Origin: Porphyra umbilicalis
Taxonomy: Eukaryota; Rhodophyta; Bangiophyceae; Bangiales; Bangiaceae
DNA length: 64,000 bases
Direction of reading: 5' to 3'
Assembly: GCA_002049455.2 (NCBI GenBank)
Contig: KV918903.1
Coordinates: 1 to 64,000, forward strand
This document shows positions 11,941-23,600 of this stretch, piece after piece. Position numbers and translations under genes: made by a program. Within the stretch, counting starts at the first letter, position 1. Every line of letters begins with the position of its first letter. The notes under the pieces were generated by a model that had not been told where the DNA came from, did not search any database, and saw only the letters and a list, made by a program, of their open reading frames with translations.

Positions 11941-13302
11941 GCGGGTGCTCGTAAGCTCGCGGGCAGTGCCTGTGCGGCGACAGCGTTTGCCTGTGCGCAG
12001 AATCGAGGTGCCCTTGAGAACTCGTGGGTGTACGGGGATGACAGGGACGACTTGTCAGGACAGCCAACAATAGGACCAACTTTTCCCTCAAAATGTAAGC
12101 TGGATGGGCCCTCGATGGTTCTCCAAGAAGCACAACGAGCTATGCATGACCCATGATGTATGCTGGCCAAACTGTACCGTCGAGCTGTACGCAGCAAGCA
12201 CAAGTTTATTGTTTACAAACATGGCACAAATTGGACATTCATAGCAGACGTTGGGACGCAGCTCAAAGCCGCCCCTAGGAGCACCAAGATAGTTCGACTA
12301 CCTGCATAAACCTGGCCCTTGTATGGCAGTCACCGCGGGCTGGTAGAGGGACCCTAGAAAACGGACGCCCTGGGGGGGTCGTTTGGCCACTTTCGAAGAA
12401 CCCCCCCCAGGGTCCCCCTTGCGACCACTGTAGACCACCAAACCACCTTGTGCGGCATAGAAATTCGAAGTCTTGCGGATGCGGTTTTTTGCACCGGGTA
12501 CAGGAAGCACATTCTTGGGGCACCTTGGCATCGGATTTCTGGCTCGTGGTCATAGCGAGAAGGGCTCAGTAGCACCCTGTTACTGAGAATGGAGAACACC
12601 AGTTCTGTTATGTTCGTCGGCTTTGGTAACACAGTGTTACTGGCATGAAGGGGGCTGGTGTTTTGGACATAAGGGGCACGAGCGCGATGGGCATGCCATG
12701 GCGAGTCCGAAGGTGCCTCTTTCCTCTTGGGCAGGGCATTGCTTCCAACGTCGGTGAAGGGTCCCTGCAGCCGCCATGTAGCCGATCACTTGTGCATGGC
12801 ACGCCGAAAACAGGAGTATGGTCGCCCCTCCTATGCCTAAAAACGGGGGCTACTGAGCATATCAATCGAGGCCACACACGATCGGAGATCGAATTTCAAT
12901 CGAATCGCTCGATTGCTGACACATCACAAATTGAAATCGTGATAGTAGCATGCTGTTGCTACCAAATGAATCTACCAGCTCGTTCGAAAAGCTATCGTTG
13001 CCCAATGAGATACGTGCACACAGTTTGATGACGCAGCATTGCTGTCGAGAGCTGACAGGGAGGCTATCGCTGTGTTCCATGGAACGCATCACGTACATAT
13101 GACTCGCACACGACAGCGCGCAGCTGCACACTGAGTCGAAAGAGGCTGGACGGACCGCGCACAATGCGCCCTCTCTGTGCGTCTGAGAGGGTCGAAAAAT
13201 AGTGCGCTCGCCTCATAAGAGCCAGCGTGACCGCGAAGGCGGCGTCTCTGAGGCTTTGCCACAGGTCGTCGAGTCGGGTCGAGACCGACGCCCTCGCCCA
13301 CC
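11941..13302. other. no gene seen; contains a short hairpin
   Basis: No coding sequence is supported. The stretch contains an inverted repeat at 12368-12412 (separate entry) and otherwise unremarkable sequence. Confidence 0.4.
12368..12412. repeat. inverted repeat with G/C runs
   Basis: CCCTGGGGGGGT at 12368-12379 pairs with the reverse complement at 12400-12412, which has one extra C. The loop is about 20 nt. It could extrude as a hairpin or be a relic of a small inverted-repeat element. No terminator role is claimed. Confidence 0.5.
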
Positions 13303-14172
13303 CTCCTGAGGACAATTTACGGTTCACACGACTCACCTTCTGAGTCAAGATGATTTACTTTGTAGAAAAGTCAGCAGACTCAGATGCCTGCTCAAGGATT
13401 GTAGCACATCGAAGACCCTTCCCAGATTCCGAGTCAGATCCGCAACACCGGACTCAGCGACTCCCATTACATTGTCAGCTTCTGTAAGTGCGAACGAACA
13501 AGTCTATTTTTGCCGAACTTTCTTCACCAATTGCACTTCCCATTGAGCGCGGACCGCGTCGCCGCTATCCGTCTGTGGAGATGCCGCCGTCGCCGCCGCG
13601 CGTGCTTACTTCGTTTCTGCTGGCAGTCGCCGCGCGTCGGGCGCGCCCGGCGAGTTCCTGCTCGGCGGCGACCGCAGCAGTTGGCGCGGCCGCCGCTCAC
13701 CGTCTTGGTCGGCAGGTGGGGCCGGCGCTTGGCGCCACGGCGGCGCCAGCGCCCACAAAAGCAGCCATGGGCGCCACTTCTGGCAGCAGCGACGCCAACG
13801 ATTCCGAGCGCTTGCGTCCGGCCACAAAAGCGTCTTCGACGGCCGGCCATTTACGGTAGGGGATGACCAGCGCCCGCATCGCCCCATCGGCGGCGACGGC
13901 CGCGGCAGACTCGCAAGCCCATCATTCCGGGGGTTTACCCTCCCATGCTATTCGTTGCTCTCCACTCTTTTTTTAGCAGTAGTTCTGCAACAGTCTGAGA
14001 GTGATTGTATGAGAGACCGGCCGTAGGTCGGGAAAACGTTTTGCTAACCGGCAGTAGACTCGTATGAGAACATGGAACAGGCAGTGAAAGACGGCAAAAT
14101 ACATGTACGGGGAACGAGCGTTACAGCTCTTGCGGTAGAGATGCGGCACCTGTGACCATCAACCGGCAGCAG
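13303..14172. repeat. 870-bp dispersed repeat, copy 1
   Basis: Colinear with 54814-55683, starting at CTCCTGAGGAC and ending soon after TGTGACCATCAA. Both copies are 870 bp and similar along their whole length. A central block of about 270 bp is open in several frames in both copies. In one + frame, an Ala-rich peptide of about 90 residues ends at the same TAG in both, but no frame is clearly favoured. There are no inverted ends or target duplications, so the type of element is unknown. Confidence 0.8.
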
Positions 14173-14215
14173 ATCGTCGGCTGTTTCGCCCGCCAGCGTT
14201 TAGTGGATATTTGTT

Positions 14216-14264
14216 GGCGACTTTGTGGCGACACCCACACAGCGTGTTTCGCCACAAAGTCGCC
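14216..14264. repeat. perfect 16-bp hairpin
   Basis: GGCGACTTTGTGGCGA (14216-14231) is followed after 17 nt by its exact reverse complement (14249-14264). The stem is perfect. The hairpin lies just downstream of the 870-bp repeat and just before the foldback element, and is absent next to the other copy of the repeat. Confidence 0.7.
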
Positions 14265-14442
14265 AGCGGGGGCTACTGGGAAGATGAGACGAACGCGCCA
14301 AAGGAGCACCTGGCCATACAGAAACGCATACACGTTGCGCATTTGTTTTCTCGCCAAATTTGATGATCAACTTGAAATTTATTGTTCATCTAATGAGCGG
14401 TGCTAAATTGGTCGATGCATTCCAGGGAGCGCCACGCCCATG

Positions 14443-15046
14443 GCGCGATCGGCGTTGTCAGAGCGTCTCCACCAATGCAGCCAAAAGCCAAAGCCAAACG
14501 TCACGAGTGCCCAACGTGTGGCCCTGTCACTGGCTCTCCAAACGTCGATCCAAAACAAAACAGGTCACGTCTCAATCTTGGGCTCCCCTGGATGCTCACT
14601 ATGGGTGGGCCTCTTTTGTGGCCGACAGACCATCCATGAATGCCCGGCAAAGAATCTCGGCGGATGGCCGATCGCCATATCACTGTTTGCATGCCACGGG
14701 TCACGCTTTCCATTGGCGTAGGTTGGCTAAAAATGGAACCAGGGGATTGCCAAACGGTTGGAGGCGCATCCAAACAGGTCTGTTTGGAGTGGCGCGCCTC
14801 CAAACGGGCCCGTTTGGAGTGGCCTTGCCGTTGAAGATCCAAAACTAGAGCAATCGCGTGTCATAGACACGAGGTCGATTAGGCGACTAGAATATGTGAG
14901 GATGGTCTGTTTTTGGACCGTCACACCCTAGTTTTGGATCGCATCCCAGCCACCAATGCCCGTTTGGCAAAACCGTGCCACGTTTAGGCGTTTGGGTGTT
15001 TGGATTCATTGGTGGAGACGCTCTCAAGGGACACAGCCGATCACGC
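14443..15046. mobile_element. 604-bp nested foldback / inverted-repeat element (MITE-like)
   Basis: The outer ends are inverted copies: GCGCGATCGGC at 14443 and GCCGATCACGC at 15036-15046. Inside them is a perfect 17-bp inverted repeat, GAGCGTCTCCACCAATG (14461-14477) against 15007-15023. Similarity continues inwards for roughly 100 bp. The centre is itself palindromic: CCAAACAGGTCTGTTTGG at 14770-14787, CCAAACGGGCCCGTTTGG at 14800-14817, and an inverted pair GATCCAAAACTAG at 14836-14848 and 14928-14940. There is no coding capacity. It is probably a non-autonomous foldback transposon; I could not identify a target duplication or superfamily. Confidence 0.7.
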
Positions 15047-15192
15047 GACAGCGCCTTGCACACTGAAAAGATCTGCCGGTGAGAACCGCCTCCCTCCACG
15101 CCGCAGGCTCGCCACCCGTTCGCGCGCCGCACGCTCAGTCGAACTGTGCCCGCCGCGCGTGAAGGAATCGGGCGCGCGCGGTTTCACATGAC

Positions 15193-15213
15193 ATCGTCCC
15201 TTTCGGGGATAAA
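15193..15213 (+). repeat. left terminal inverted repeat of transposon 2
   Basis: The 21-bp terminal motif matches the reverse complement of 24507-24527 at 18 of 21 positions. It also resembles the right end of transposon 1 (6519-6538). Confidence 0.65.
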
Positions 15214-15612
15214 CGCCATCGAGGGCCCAGATACGATAGCGGCACGAAGGGCCCAAATGTTGGCCCACAGGTCAACCCGGCGAGGTGATACGATGGACTT
15301 TTTCCCATCGTGTTGCCACCACCGCGAAACCTGAAATGCTCCGAAATGCCGGAGCTACCCACGAACGGGTCCATTCTCGAGAGATGTGAGATCCGGCTCG
15401 CGTAACGGTGCTGCCGGGCGGATGACGAGCAGGGTGCGCAGCGGGGCGTCCTGGTAGGCATAGCCGCGCTGTCCGTTTCTGTTTTTCCCGACGCGTACGG
15501 CGCGCCTGAGGGTCGCCGTAAAGGACGACACGCGAGTGAAGCGTGACCCGGACTGGTAGTGCACACGTCGCTCAAGAACAGAGCGTCAACGGCCAGGTAC
15601 TGACCAAAAACC

Positions 15613-15838
15613 AGACCAGAAAAGCACACGTACGCGGCAGCCACTGCCCCCCCCCCCACCCGCTGCCTGTCACTCTTGGCAGCCCTTCGACACCGGTCCC
15701 TTCCCCCACCCCCTCCCCTGCTTGCAGACCAGAAAAGCACGCGTACGCGGCAGCTGCCACCCCAAGCCCCCCCGGTCCCTGTCACCCTTGGCGGCGGACG
15801 ACACCAGTTCCTTGCCCCACCCCCGCCCCCGTACTGCT
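15613..15838. repeat. 113-bp tandem duplication near the left end of transposon 2
   Basis: AGACCAGAAAAGCAC recurs at 15613 and 15726. Each copy continues through CGTACGCGGCAGC, a C-rich tract and CTGTCAC(T/C)CTTGGC. It lies just beyond the 3' end of the - strand accessory gene and may be subterminal repeat material. Confidence 0.6.
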
Positions 15839-15915
15839 CCACCCGTTGCAGCTGAGCTTGGATGGCAAAACCACAGCGCCGTACAGCATCCGCGGGTGGT
15901 AGCCAAAGTGTCGGC

Positions 15916-18417
15916 TCAGTCACGATCCTCGCCATGTCTCGGTACCGCCGCCATCAGCGCCGCGCCTTGCGCTTGGGCCGCGGCCATTGTCTCTGCCACT
16001 CGGTCCCGTGCAGCTGCCTCAGTCAGCGGGGGCGTCTCGGCGGCTGCAGCTGCCGCCCCAGCGTCGGCGATGGGCGCCGCCGGCGCAACGACCACAGGCC
16101 CGAACACCGGCGGCACGGCGGGACCCGTAAACGGCACGGACGCCGCTGGCCCAGCCGCCACCACGGGAGCCGGCGGTGGCACCGCAGCCCCGGCCGCACA
16201 GGGCTCACCGTCGCCACCCTTTCGCCCATCATACGCATCACCCCCCCTGCCGCTACCGGCAGGATCCGCACCCACAGATGCGGAATGCATCGCTTCCTCG
16301 TCCGCGGCAGCATTCAAAGCGGCAGCTGCCGCGCCAACCACCGGCTCACCAGCCGCTGCACCCGCCACCGGAGTTGGCACCGGCATAAACTCCAACTCAA
16401 ACACAGCCCGAGCTGGGTTGTCGCCGTCCATAATGATTAGCCCGTTCTCTTCGTTATCGTGCTTCGGCAAGTAGCTGTCGTGCTCGATCACCTGCGCCAC
16501 GTACGCCTTGTACCGGTAGATGTCCGGGCCACTGGCGTCCGAGCGAAGGTACTGCGTAGTCAGCGCCTCCCACACAAAGCGGGCGGCCAGGCCGTAGTGC
16601 CCAAAGAGGATTGTCAGCACCATGTCCGTGCCGACGCCCGACGCCTCCTGCACGCGGCGCGCCGCACCCAGGTACTTAAAGCCCTTGGCCAGCCCGTGGA
16701 TGATGCCCTTGCGTCCATTCGCCGTCTTGGAGTACGCGTGGTTAGGGCGCCACGCGTTGGCCTCCTCGGCCGTCATATTGGCGACACGCTTTCCTGCAGC
16801 GATGGGGCCCCACCCATCCACCACCAGCTCCTTGAAGTGAGCGACAACGTGCGAAAAAATCTGGCCAAGAGGCTGGCCAGCACGGATCTTCTCCGTCTTG
16901 TTCCTGACTTGCTTCGCCAGCTGCTCGCCTGCACGCAACCGCTTCTTGCTGGGGTTCTTCTTAGGTGCAAGGATGAGATCCCCGAGCCAGCTTGAAGCCT
17001 CGTCGTCTGTCATCTTGGACACCTCGACAACCGCGTCAACGATGATCTGCTGTCGCACATTGGGCGACGGAAACATGTCCTGGGTGGTGGCCGACCACGC
17101 CAGTATCTTCTTGTAGCGCGGGTTCAGAAGCCGGCGCGCGACGGCCATCGTCGCAAGGCCCTCGGCCTGCTTCTTGGTAATGGCAGCGGCCTTGGCAATG
17201 GTGGCCCGCATGGCCGTGCTGATCGGCGGCACCCGCAGCGCGGGCTCAGCGACGACCTCGGGCTGCGGCTCGATGACGGGCGCGTTGCCTGTTGCCACGG
17301 ACTTGGAGGGCTCAGCAGGCGGAAGCAGCGGCGCCGCAGACGTCGACGTCTTGAAGCGCTTTGGCGTCGGCGTGGCGTCCTGGTCGGGGGCTCCTCCCGC
17401 CGCGACGGTAGCCGGGTGCAGAGGGGTCGTTGTTGCACTCGAATCTGGCGCGGCGGCCTTACTGACCTCGAGATTCTTCACCACCTTAAAAAGCGCGCCG
17501 AGCGACTGGCCCGCCAACGCCACCGTCTGGTTGTCGGAGCCCGACAGCAGCCCCTCCAGGCCTTCACGCATGCCCGCCAGCGCGAGCATCCCCTTCACGG
17601 CCTCCCCTTCCACATTACTGGATGACGAGGCCTTGAGAGGGGTAGCCTTGGACGAGGCGGCCTTGTACGAGGCGGCCTTGGACGAGGCGGCCTTGTACGA
17701 GGCGGCGTTGGTGGGGGCTTTGCTAGCAGCGGCAGTCCTGCCGGTGGTGGTCCGGGACGCTGACGCACGATTGGAGCGTGGTGACGCCGCATGTTGAGCT
17801 CCGGCAGACGACGGCGCACCCACCGTACGGGCAGGCACCTCCGCCACGCCGCTCACCGTCTTGGCGCCCGCTGCCCCGAAAGCCAGCCCAGGCAAGCAGG
17901 AAAGCGACGAGAGCGACTCCTTTCTCTTGCGGTAGCCGAGGCCCGCGCGGCTTACAGAAGGCGCAGCATTGCGCGGCGTCGCGCTCTCCGAGAGAGCAAA
18001 GCTCGCTGTCACGGGACGTGCCGGGGGACTCGGTGCGGTGGTACCAATGCGCGCCATCGACGCGTCGACGTGCGCGTCCTCGTCGTTTGCGATCAAATGG
18101 GCCACCGAGGAGCTGAAGGCCCCCTCGGCAATCATCTCCGGGCGCCACGGGGTTTGGTAGGTCCGCATACCCCGCGACGCGGCCGGTGAGAGCGGGGTAG
18201 CAACGGGCACCGCCAACGCAGCAGATGCAGCTGCAACCGCTGGGCTGCGCGCAGCCGTTTGAGGAGTCGCCTGCGAGAAGAATTCAGGCGCCATTCCCAC
18301 CAACGCCTCCGAGTCACCGCCCGAGATGTAGGCACCGGAGCCAAAGTTGTACGGCGTGTGCTTTAAGACAGGCAGGGAGTGGGGGAGCGCCAGATACTGG
18401 TACGATGACGCCGCCAT
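15916..18417 (-). CDS. 833-residue accessory protein of Plavaka-like transposon 2, unknown function
   Basis: A single intact frame of 833 codons on the - strand, from ATG at 18417 to a stop at 15916. The N-terminal third is Ala/Ser/Pro-rich and ends, near residues 235-260, in a tandem KAASYKAASSK repeat. A better-ordered part, about residues 395-675, has mixed hydrophobic and charged sequence, including the stretches YKKILAWSATTQDMF and VVAHFKELVVDGWGPIAAGK. The C-terminus is again low-complexity Ala/Pro/Val. I recognise no domain. Because it lies inside the two inverted ends and is transcribed away from the transposase, it is probably an element protein, perhaps DNA-binding like TnpA of CACTA elements; that role is inference. 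Intactness in an element whose transposase is damaged is notable. Confidence 0.65.
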   Translation of the reverse strand: MAASSYQYLALPHSLPVLKHTPYNFGSGAYISGGDSEALVGMAPEFFSQATPQTAARSPAVAAASAALAVPVATPLSPAASRGMRTYQTPWRPEMIAEGAFSSSVAHLIANDEDAHVDASMARIGTTAPSPPARPVTASFALSESATPRNAAPSVSRAGLGYRKRKESLSSLSCLPGLAFGAAGAKTVSGVAEVPARTVGAPSSAGAQHAASPRSNRASASRTTTGRTAAASKAPTNAASYKAASSKAASYKAASSKATPLKASSSSNVEGEAVKGMLALAGMREGLEGLLSGSDNQTVALAGQSLGALFKVVKNLEVSKAAAPDSSATTTPLHPATVAAGGAPDQDATPTPKRFKTSTSAAPLLPPAEPSKSVATGNAPVIEPQPEVVAEPALRVPPISTAMRATIAKAAAITKKQAEGLATMAVARRLLNPRYKKILAWSATTQDMFPSPNVRQQIIVDAVVEVSKMTDDEASSWLGDLILAPKKNPSKKRLRAGEQLAKQVRNKTEKIRAGQPLGQIFSHVVAHFKELVVDGWGPIAAGKRVANMTAEEANAWRPNHAYSKTANGRKGIIHGLAKGFKYLGAARRVQEASGVGTDMVLTILFGHYGLAARFVWEALTTQYLRSDASGPDIYRYKAYVAQVIEHDSYLPKHDNEENGLIIMDGDNPARAVFELEFMPVPTPVAGAAAGEPVVGAAAAALNAAADEEAMHSASVGADPAGSGRGGDAYDGRKGGDGEPCAAGAAVPPPAPVVAAGPAASVPFTGPAVPPVFGPVVVAPAAPIADAGAAAAAAETPPLTEAAARDRVAETMAAAQAQGAALMAAVPRHGEDRD

Positions 18418-20434
18418 GGCAGCGTCCGCCGAGGGATGAGCGCCACCAGTCGCCGGCCGGCCGCCATTGTGCGAGCGTGGTGTTCCCGCATTGGCTTAAG
18501 GATGTGCGGCAGGCGCCATATCGTGAGGAGGTGCGGAGCCCCACGAGATGGCGCCGTCGGACCAGGAGACAGGGTGTAATACCCGGGGGGGGGCAGAAGG
18601 AGATTGAGGGGGTGCAAGTGACAGATAGTATCGGTGACAAAGCAGGTTGCGACTCGGAGTGGAAAGGTGGCGTTGGGGTTGCCTGTGGGGACTGATTGCC
18701 AGAAGACACTCGCGCGCAGCACCCACGCTTATGAGCTCATCCTCCATGGCGTGCGCCGCCCACCAGCCGAGCACCCACGCGGACCGTGCGGTGAACGACT
18801 CAGCCCCCCACGCTCCCTGCATCAAAACGGGTACCGTTGCGACGCTTGGCGGCCACCCAACCCCTGCGCCCCGCCAGCCGTGGGGATGAATGAGCGCGCC
18901 AAAATCCAAAAAGAGGGAGCTTACCACGGCGCCAAGAGACAATGCTGAGTACCTGTTGCGAAAGAGGCTGGTCAGCCTCAGTAGGCGCGCGAGAGAGCGC
19001 GGGTGGTTCAAACGCGGCCCGTCCAGGAGACAAGGGGGTCAATAGCACCCAGAGAACCCCACCAGTACCCGACAAATGGCGCGAGCCCCTCCAGTAGGAA
19101 CGACTGTCCGCTCGCCGTCCCCCCCTTTGCGCCAGAGCAGCAGCCCAAACGTACCCCGAAAAGCGGTTTCCGCGCGAGAAGAGCGCTACGGACACAGGCA
19201 GCCGGCGCCCCACGACAACAAGCCTGGTAGGCTCTCGCGAGCGGTGGGCGGGACGCCGGTCAATGCCATCGCGACTGGTCAAGCGCCGGCGTCTTGGAGA
19301 ATCCCATGGCGGAGAAGGGCCGTAAGGGCGCTTGGGTCCAGGACGGTGAGCCTCGGTACAAGCGCGCGCTCAGGTCGCCCGAGCGTGGTGCCTCTGAGTC
19401 GACGACACGCGCGGCGCTCCAGGCTGGCCCAGAAGCCGCGCGCGTCTTGCTGCAGGACCACTGCCTCGCGGTCGATCCGCGCGAGATTTGTCAATCTCGG
19501 AGCCGAACGCCACTCACAGTGGCTGCAGGGCACTGTAGATACTTGAACTATGTCAGTCGTATCAGATTCAAGTCTGAACAAGTCGGTCGATTGTCCGATC
19601 GACGGCTCTGTGTGGCTAAAATCGCAGGAAAGTGCGCGCCGGGGAAGCTTGAGCCTCGCTGCTGCGGCTGCTGTCGGAGAGACAGCGTGGCCTGAGCGTT
19701 CCTCCCGCTGCCTCGCCCGAGGGGCTGACGAGGTGCTCCGCAGGGAGCTGTACCCTAAACTGTCCGCCTGCTGTTGGGTTGACGGCGCCGGTTCCGCGAC
19801 AGCGGCTGGCGACCGTGTCGACAGTGGTCCATGTTTCCCACGAAGGCCACTGTCCCGTCATTCGGGCACCGGTCCTGACGCATGAGTGCCGGACCCTTGC
19901 CGACTGGATGCGCTGTCGAGTGCTTGAAGCCGTTGTGGAGCGACGTTGAGAGCTGTACGTACCTGACCGCCTTTGCGGCTTTGATGAGTGACAACTGGGT
20001 GTGGATGCACGAGCAGGCCGCCGCGCCGTCTCTGTTGAGGGGGAGAGGGAAGCGGGTTGGGGTGTCTGTCGACAGACACTGGTCATTCTGGTGGAGGGTT
20101 CCAGGGGACTCTGCTAGGCACGCACTGACACGCCGAGCACCCTCGTGTGTTTGTCTACCGTGCTTTCTCTGCTCGCCGAGGGCTGGTGCTGTGACAACCC
20201 CATCTCCCGGCACCAGTTCTTATAGGACGGAGGCGGCGCTGCGCTGGCTGCTTCTTGCCCGTCGACTCCGGCATGGCAAGGCGCGGATGACAGGTGCATC
20301 GGTCCTCCCGCCGCGCCCCGCTCTTCAAGCATCCCTTCGCCCTACTTTTACAACTGCATGTCGACTGCGAGTGCCCCTGTGTCGCGCCAAGCTACTCGTC
20401 GGTCGTCGCGTCCTTTGGCGGTCGCGGGCGGGCC
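18418..20434. promoter_or_regulatory. divergent intergenic region of transposon 2
   Basis: About 2 kb separates the two start codons. No gene is supported. The motif shared with transposon 1 is at 19589-19609. Short open frames here have no motifs. Confidence 0.4.
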
Positions 20435-20632
20435 ATGGCCGCCCCCCCGACGTCTGCCAAGCTCACCTGCTCTTTTCGTGGAAAGTTCCTCAACGGATAT
20501 GCTGGGCTCGTCTGGCACCGCCAAACAATCCACAGGACAAGACAGCGCCAAATTGGAGGTGGCCTTCCGCCGCAAACAAGTGGCACGACAAGCACCTTGA
20601 CGCCGCCGCCCGTGGCGCCGCCGCCGGCACCG

Positions 20633-20669
<37 letters not shown>

Positions 20670-23600
20670 GGCCGCCGCCGCTGCCGCCGCCGCCGCCACC
20701 GCAACCACCGCCGCTGCCGCCGCCGCTGCCGCCGCCGCCTCTTCCGGCCCATCCCCCTGCGCAGCCCCAACCACCGCCTTCTCCGCAGCAGTCTCATGTG
20801 GCGGCCAATGGCGCGTCCGCCAACTCCCTCCAAGATGGGCCAAACCACTTTGACTTTGACGAGGCCGCTGGTGACAACGCCGTTGCGGAGATGGACAAGA
20901 TCATCGAGGCAACCCGGCGGCTGAAGCAGGCGGCCGGCCCGCCGCGAAAGAGGAGACAGCGAGGCAATGGCGCCTCCGAGGCGACGGCGACTGGCTACGA
21001 CTACCCGACGCTAGCGGCCGAGGTTCGCGCGCACTATGAGGACATGGACGACTGGGAGAGCAACTCACCACTCGTCACTAAGCGTAAGGGGTGCCTGCCA
21101 GGGAGGTTCGACTCGTTTCGTTTGATGTTGGTGGAGCGCTTCGCGTTGGAGGCCCATGCCGGCGCGGGTCTGTCTCTGGCCGACCAGGCCAAGCTCTTTG
21201 ACCTGCTGGTGGCATGGGACCGCACTAAACCCGGCCAGCCTGTCGACGCCGGCCACTTTTTGGGCTTGCGTGACACCTTCAACTCCGCGACGGCGTTCAC
21301 CACTGCGTTGAGGGACGACATTGACGCTGCGGTCGTGGATGAGGGGTGGCTCAAGGTTGACTTGGTGGAGGGGGGTGAGACCTTCCAGGTCATCTTCTGG
21401 CCGATGCTGGAGCTGGCGCTCGAGCGCATGCGAGCCGCCAAGAGCTTCAAGCTCTGGAGCGGCGGTTACCGCCCCGCCCCGCCCACCCACAAGCGCGAAT
21501 CTCCGATGGACGGCGACGCATTCAGACTCTGTGAGGCGTCTGTTATCAACGAGAACGATGAGAATGCCTTCGTGCTTGGCCTCCGTGGCTTCAGCGACGC
21601 GAGCCGGGTGTCCGACTCGGGCGGTATGTTTGGATGTCGCGGGGAGTGCGGGGCGGGCGAGGGTGTGTGTGCGTCGATGGGCCTCGTCGCTGCCGCGGTT
21701 GGATTGGCATGCACTGGATGCTAACTCATCTTTTTCTCTGCCATTTCTTCTTTTCTGTGTCAGACCGCGACGCCCTAGCCGAGGCGAAGGAACAGGTTGA
21801 GGCGGCCAACCTGCTCCTCAAGAAAGAGAGGCCGTCGCGTCGCCTGTACCTCGAGAAGAAGCACACCGCGCACAGCAGGATTCCTGCCCTAGCCGGCATG
21901 GCGGTCCTGACCACGGAGCCCTTTCTGCTGTACAAGATGATAGGTCTTGATGCTCTGCATGTACGTCTCCGTCCGGTGCTCCGATGTGCTTCTGGTGAAT
22001 CATTCTTCTCGTGTGCCAATGGTTGTGAAGTGCAGCTCTATCATTGCGTCAGGCGTCGGCCATGATTGACACTTGTCTTGCTGTTCTCATTGTAACGCTC
22101 CTTTCCTTTCTGTCCGACCCCGTGCCGCGGGTACTAGACCTTGGCGTCACCCGCATGTTGGTGCGTCGTCTCGTGCGCGTATTTTCTCACGCATGTAAGG
22201 GCCACAAGCCCAAGCTGAGCTCGACAGCGGCGTGCCGTGTGTGCAACAGACGCTTTGAAGAGATGGGCCGACGCTGCAAGGCGAAAAAGGACGCACCAGG
22301 GTGCGTTTCCCTGCTTCTGGCCTCTACGTTTGTTTTTCGTGCTGCCCCCGCGCTGCAACGTCCGCATGCTTCATAGCAAGTACTGCCTATGCTTTCCACT
22401 GCATCCTCGCCAGGGTACTGCCAACTGGTATTTTCTCTGCGGCTCGTCTTCCATGCGATTCCTACGTGCACCTCCACAGGTATCTCGTCGCCCTCAATGA
22501 GCTGCAGGCGTCCTTCACCGGCGAGGAGCAGCGGCTCGGCGTGTTCATCTTGCCCCACGCCGTGGCAAAGACGTTTTCGATTGGCGAGCCGAAGGACGGC
22601 AGCGAGTCGAATGACTCGGATGAGGCGGCTGGCAGCAAGGCGTCGGCGGCGCGCACGAGCCGCAAACAGCGCGCCAAGGGCAAGAATGGCGCTAAGACTA
22701 AGACAGCAGCAAAGGCAAAGGTGCCAGCCCAGAGGCAGGGAGCCCACAGCCAGGTGGTCCAGCCGTCGGGGCCGCCGGGAGCTGCCACGGAGGATGTTCC
22801 CGAGCTCACCTTTGACGAGGGGGGGGACTCGTCCGAGGACGAGCTGCCACCCGGGGTTTCCTTTGACTGGGACTCGTACAGGGCTGTTTGGGGGGACACT
22901 CCTTTCGAGGACGCTGTGACGGCGATGTTCGCCGAGTATGCGGTCTTGTACGGTCGCATTGCAGGCTGGACAACGGCTTCTACCCCCCCCGACATGACCG
23001 TTGACGAGGCCAAGAGCTTGTCCGACCACGCCGTATCCTTCATCAAGAACTTTGTGCGCCCCATCTTAAGGGAGGTCCATACGCCGAAGATTCACAAGCT
23101 CCTGACGCACATCCTTGGCGCCATCAGGTACCACGGGAACATCCGCAATGGCAACACGAGCAGCAATGAAGCGGGGCACAAGACGGACAAGCGGTTCTAC
23201 AACAGGACCAATAAGGCTGTAAGTACCTTCACCTCCCAGATTGCTAGGCAGTCGCAGGGTACCCAAACGGTGCTCGCCAAGAACGCCAAGATCGACGCCG
23301 CCGTCATTAAGGCGGACAAGCTCCGCCGCGCCCGTCGTGCCCTTTCTCGCGGCGGCAAGCTCACGTCAGAGGGAAAGCGGTCGGTGCATAAGGTGCCCCG
23401 CATCACCGTGGGCGGCCTGGCTCAACGGCCGGGCCTCGGCCGCCTGACCTCCGTGCTCGGTATGCGTGCGAGCGACAAAGTCCCGGTACTCGGCCGGGTC
23501 ACGTTCTACGCGATGCTTGACTGCGGGACGCGGCTGCGGCAGACTCTGCGCGCTTCGATGGACTATCGTCGCAAGGGGCCGTGGCTTGATGACATCACCT

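Noticed and set aside
20620-20780. Ala-rich and Pro-rich frames in other phases over the transposase Pro run
   Set aside because: They are shadows of the CCG repeat; only the frame joined to the finger and core is supported.
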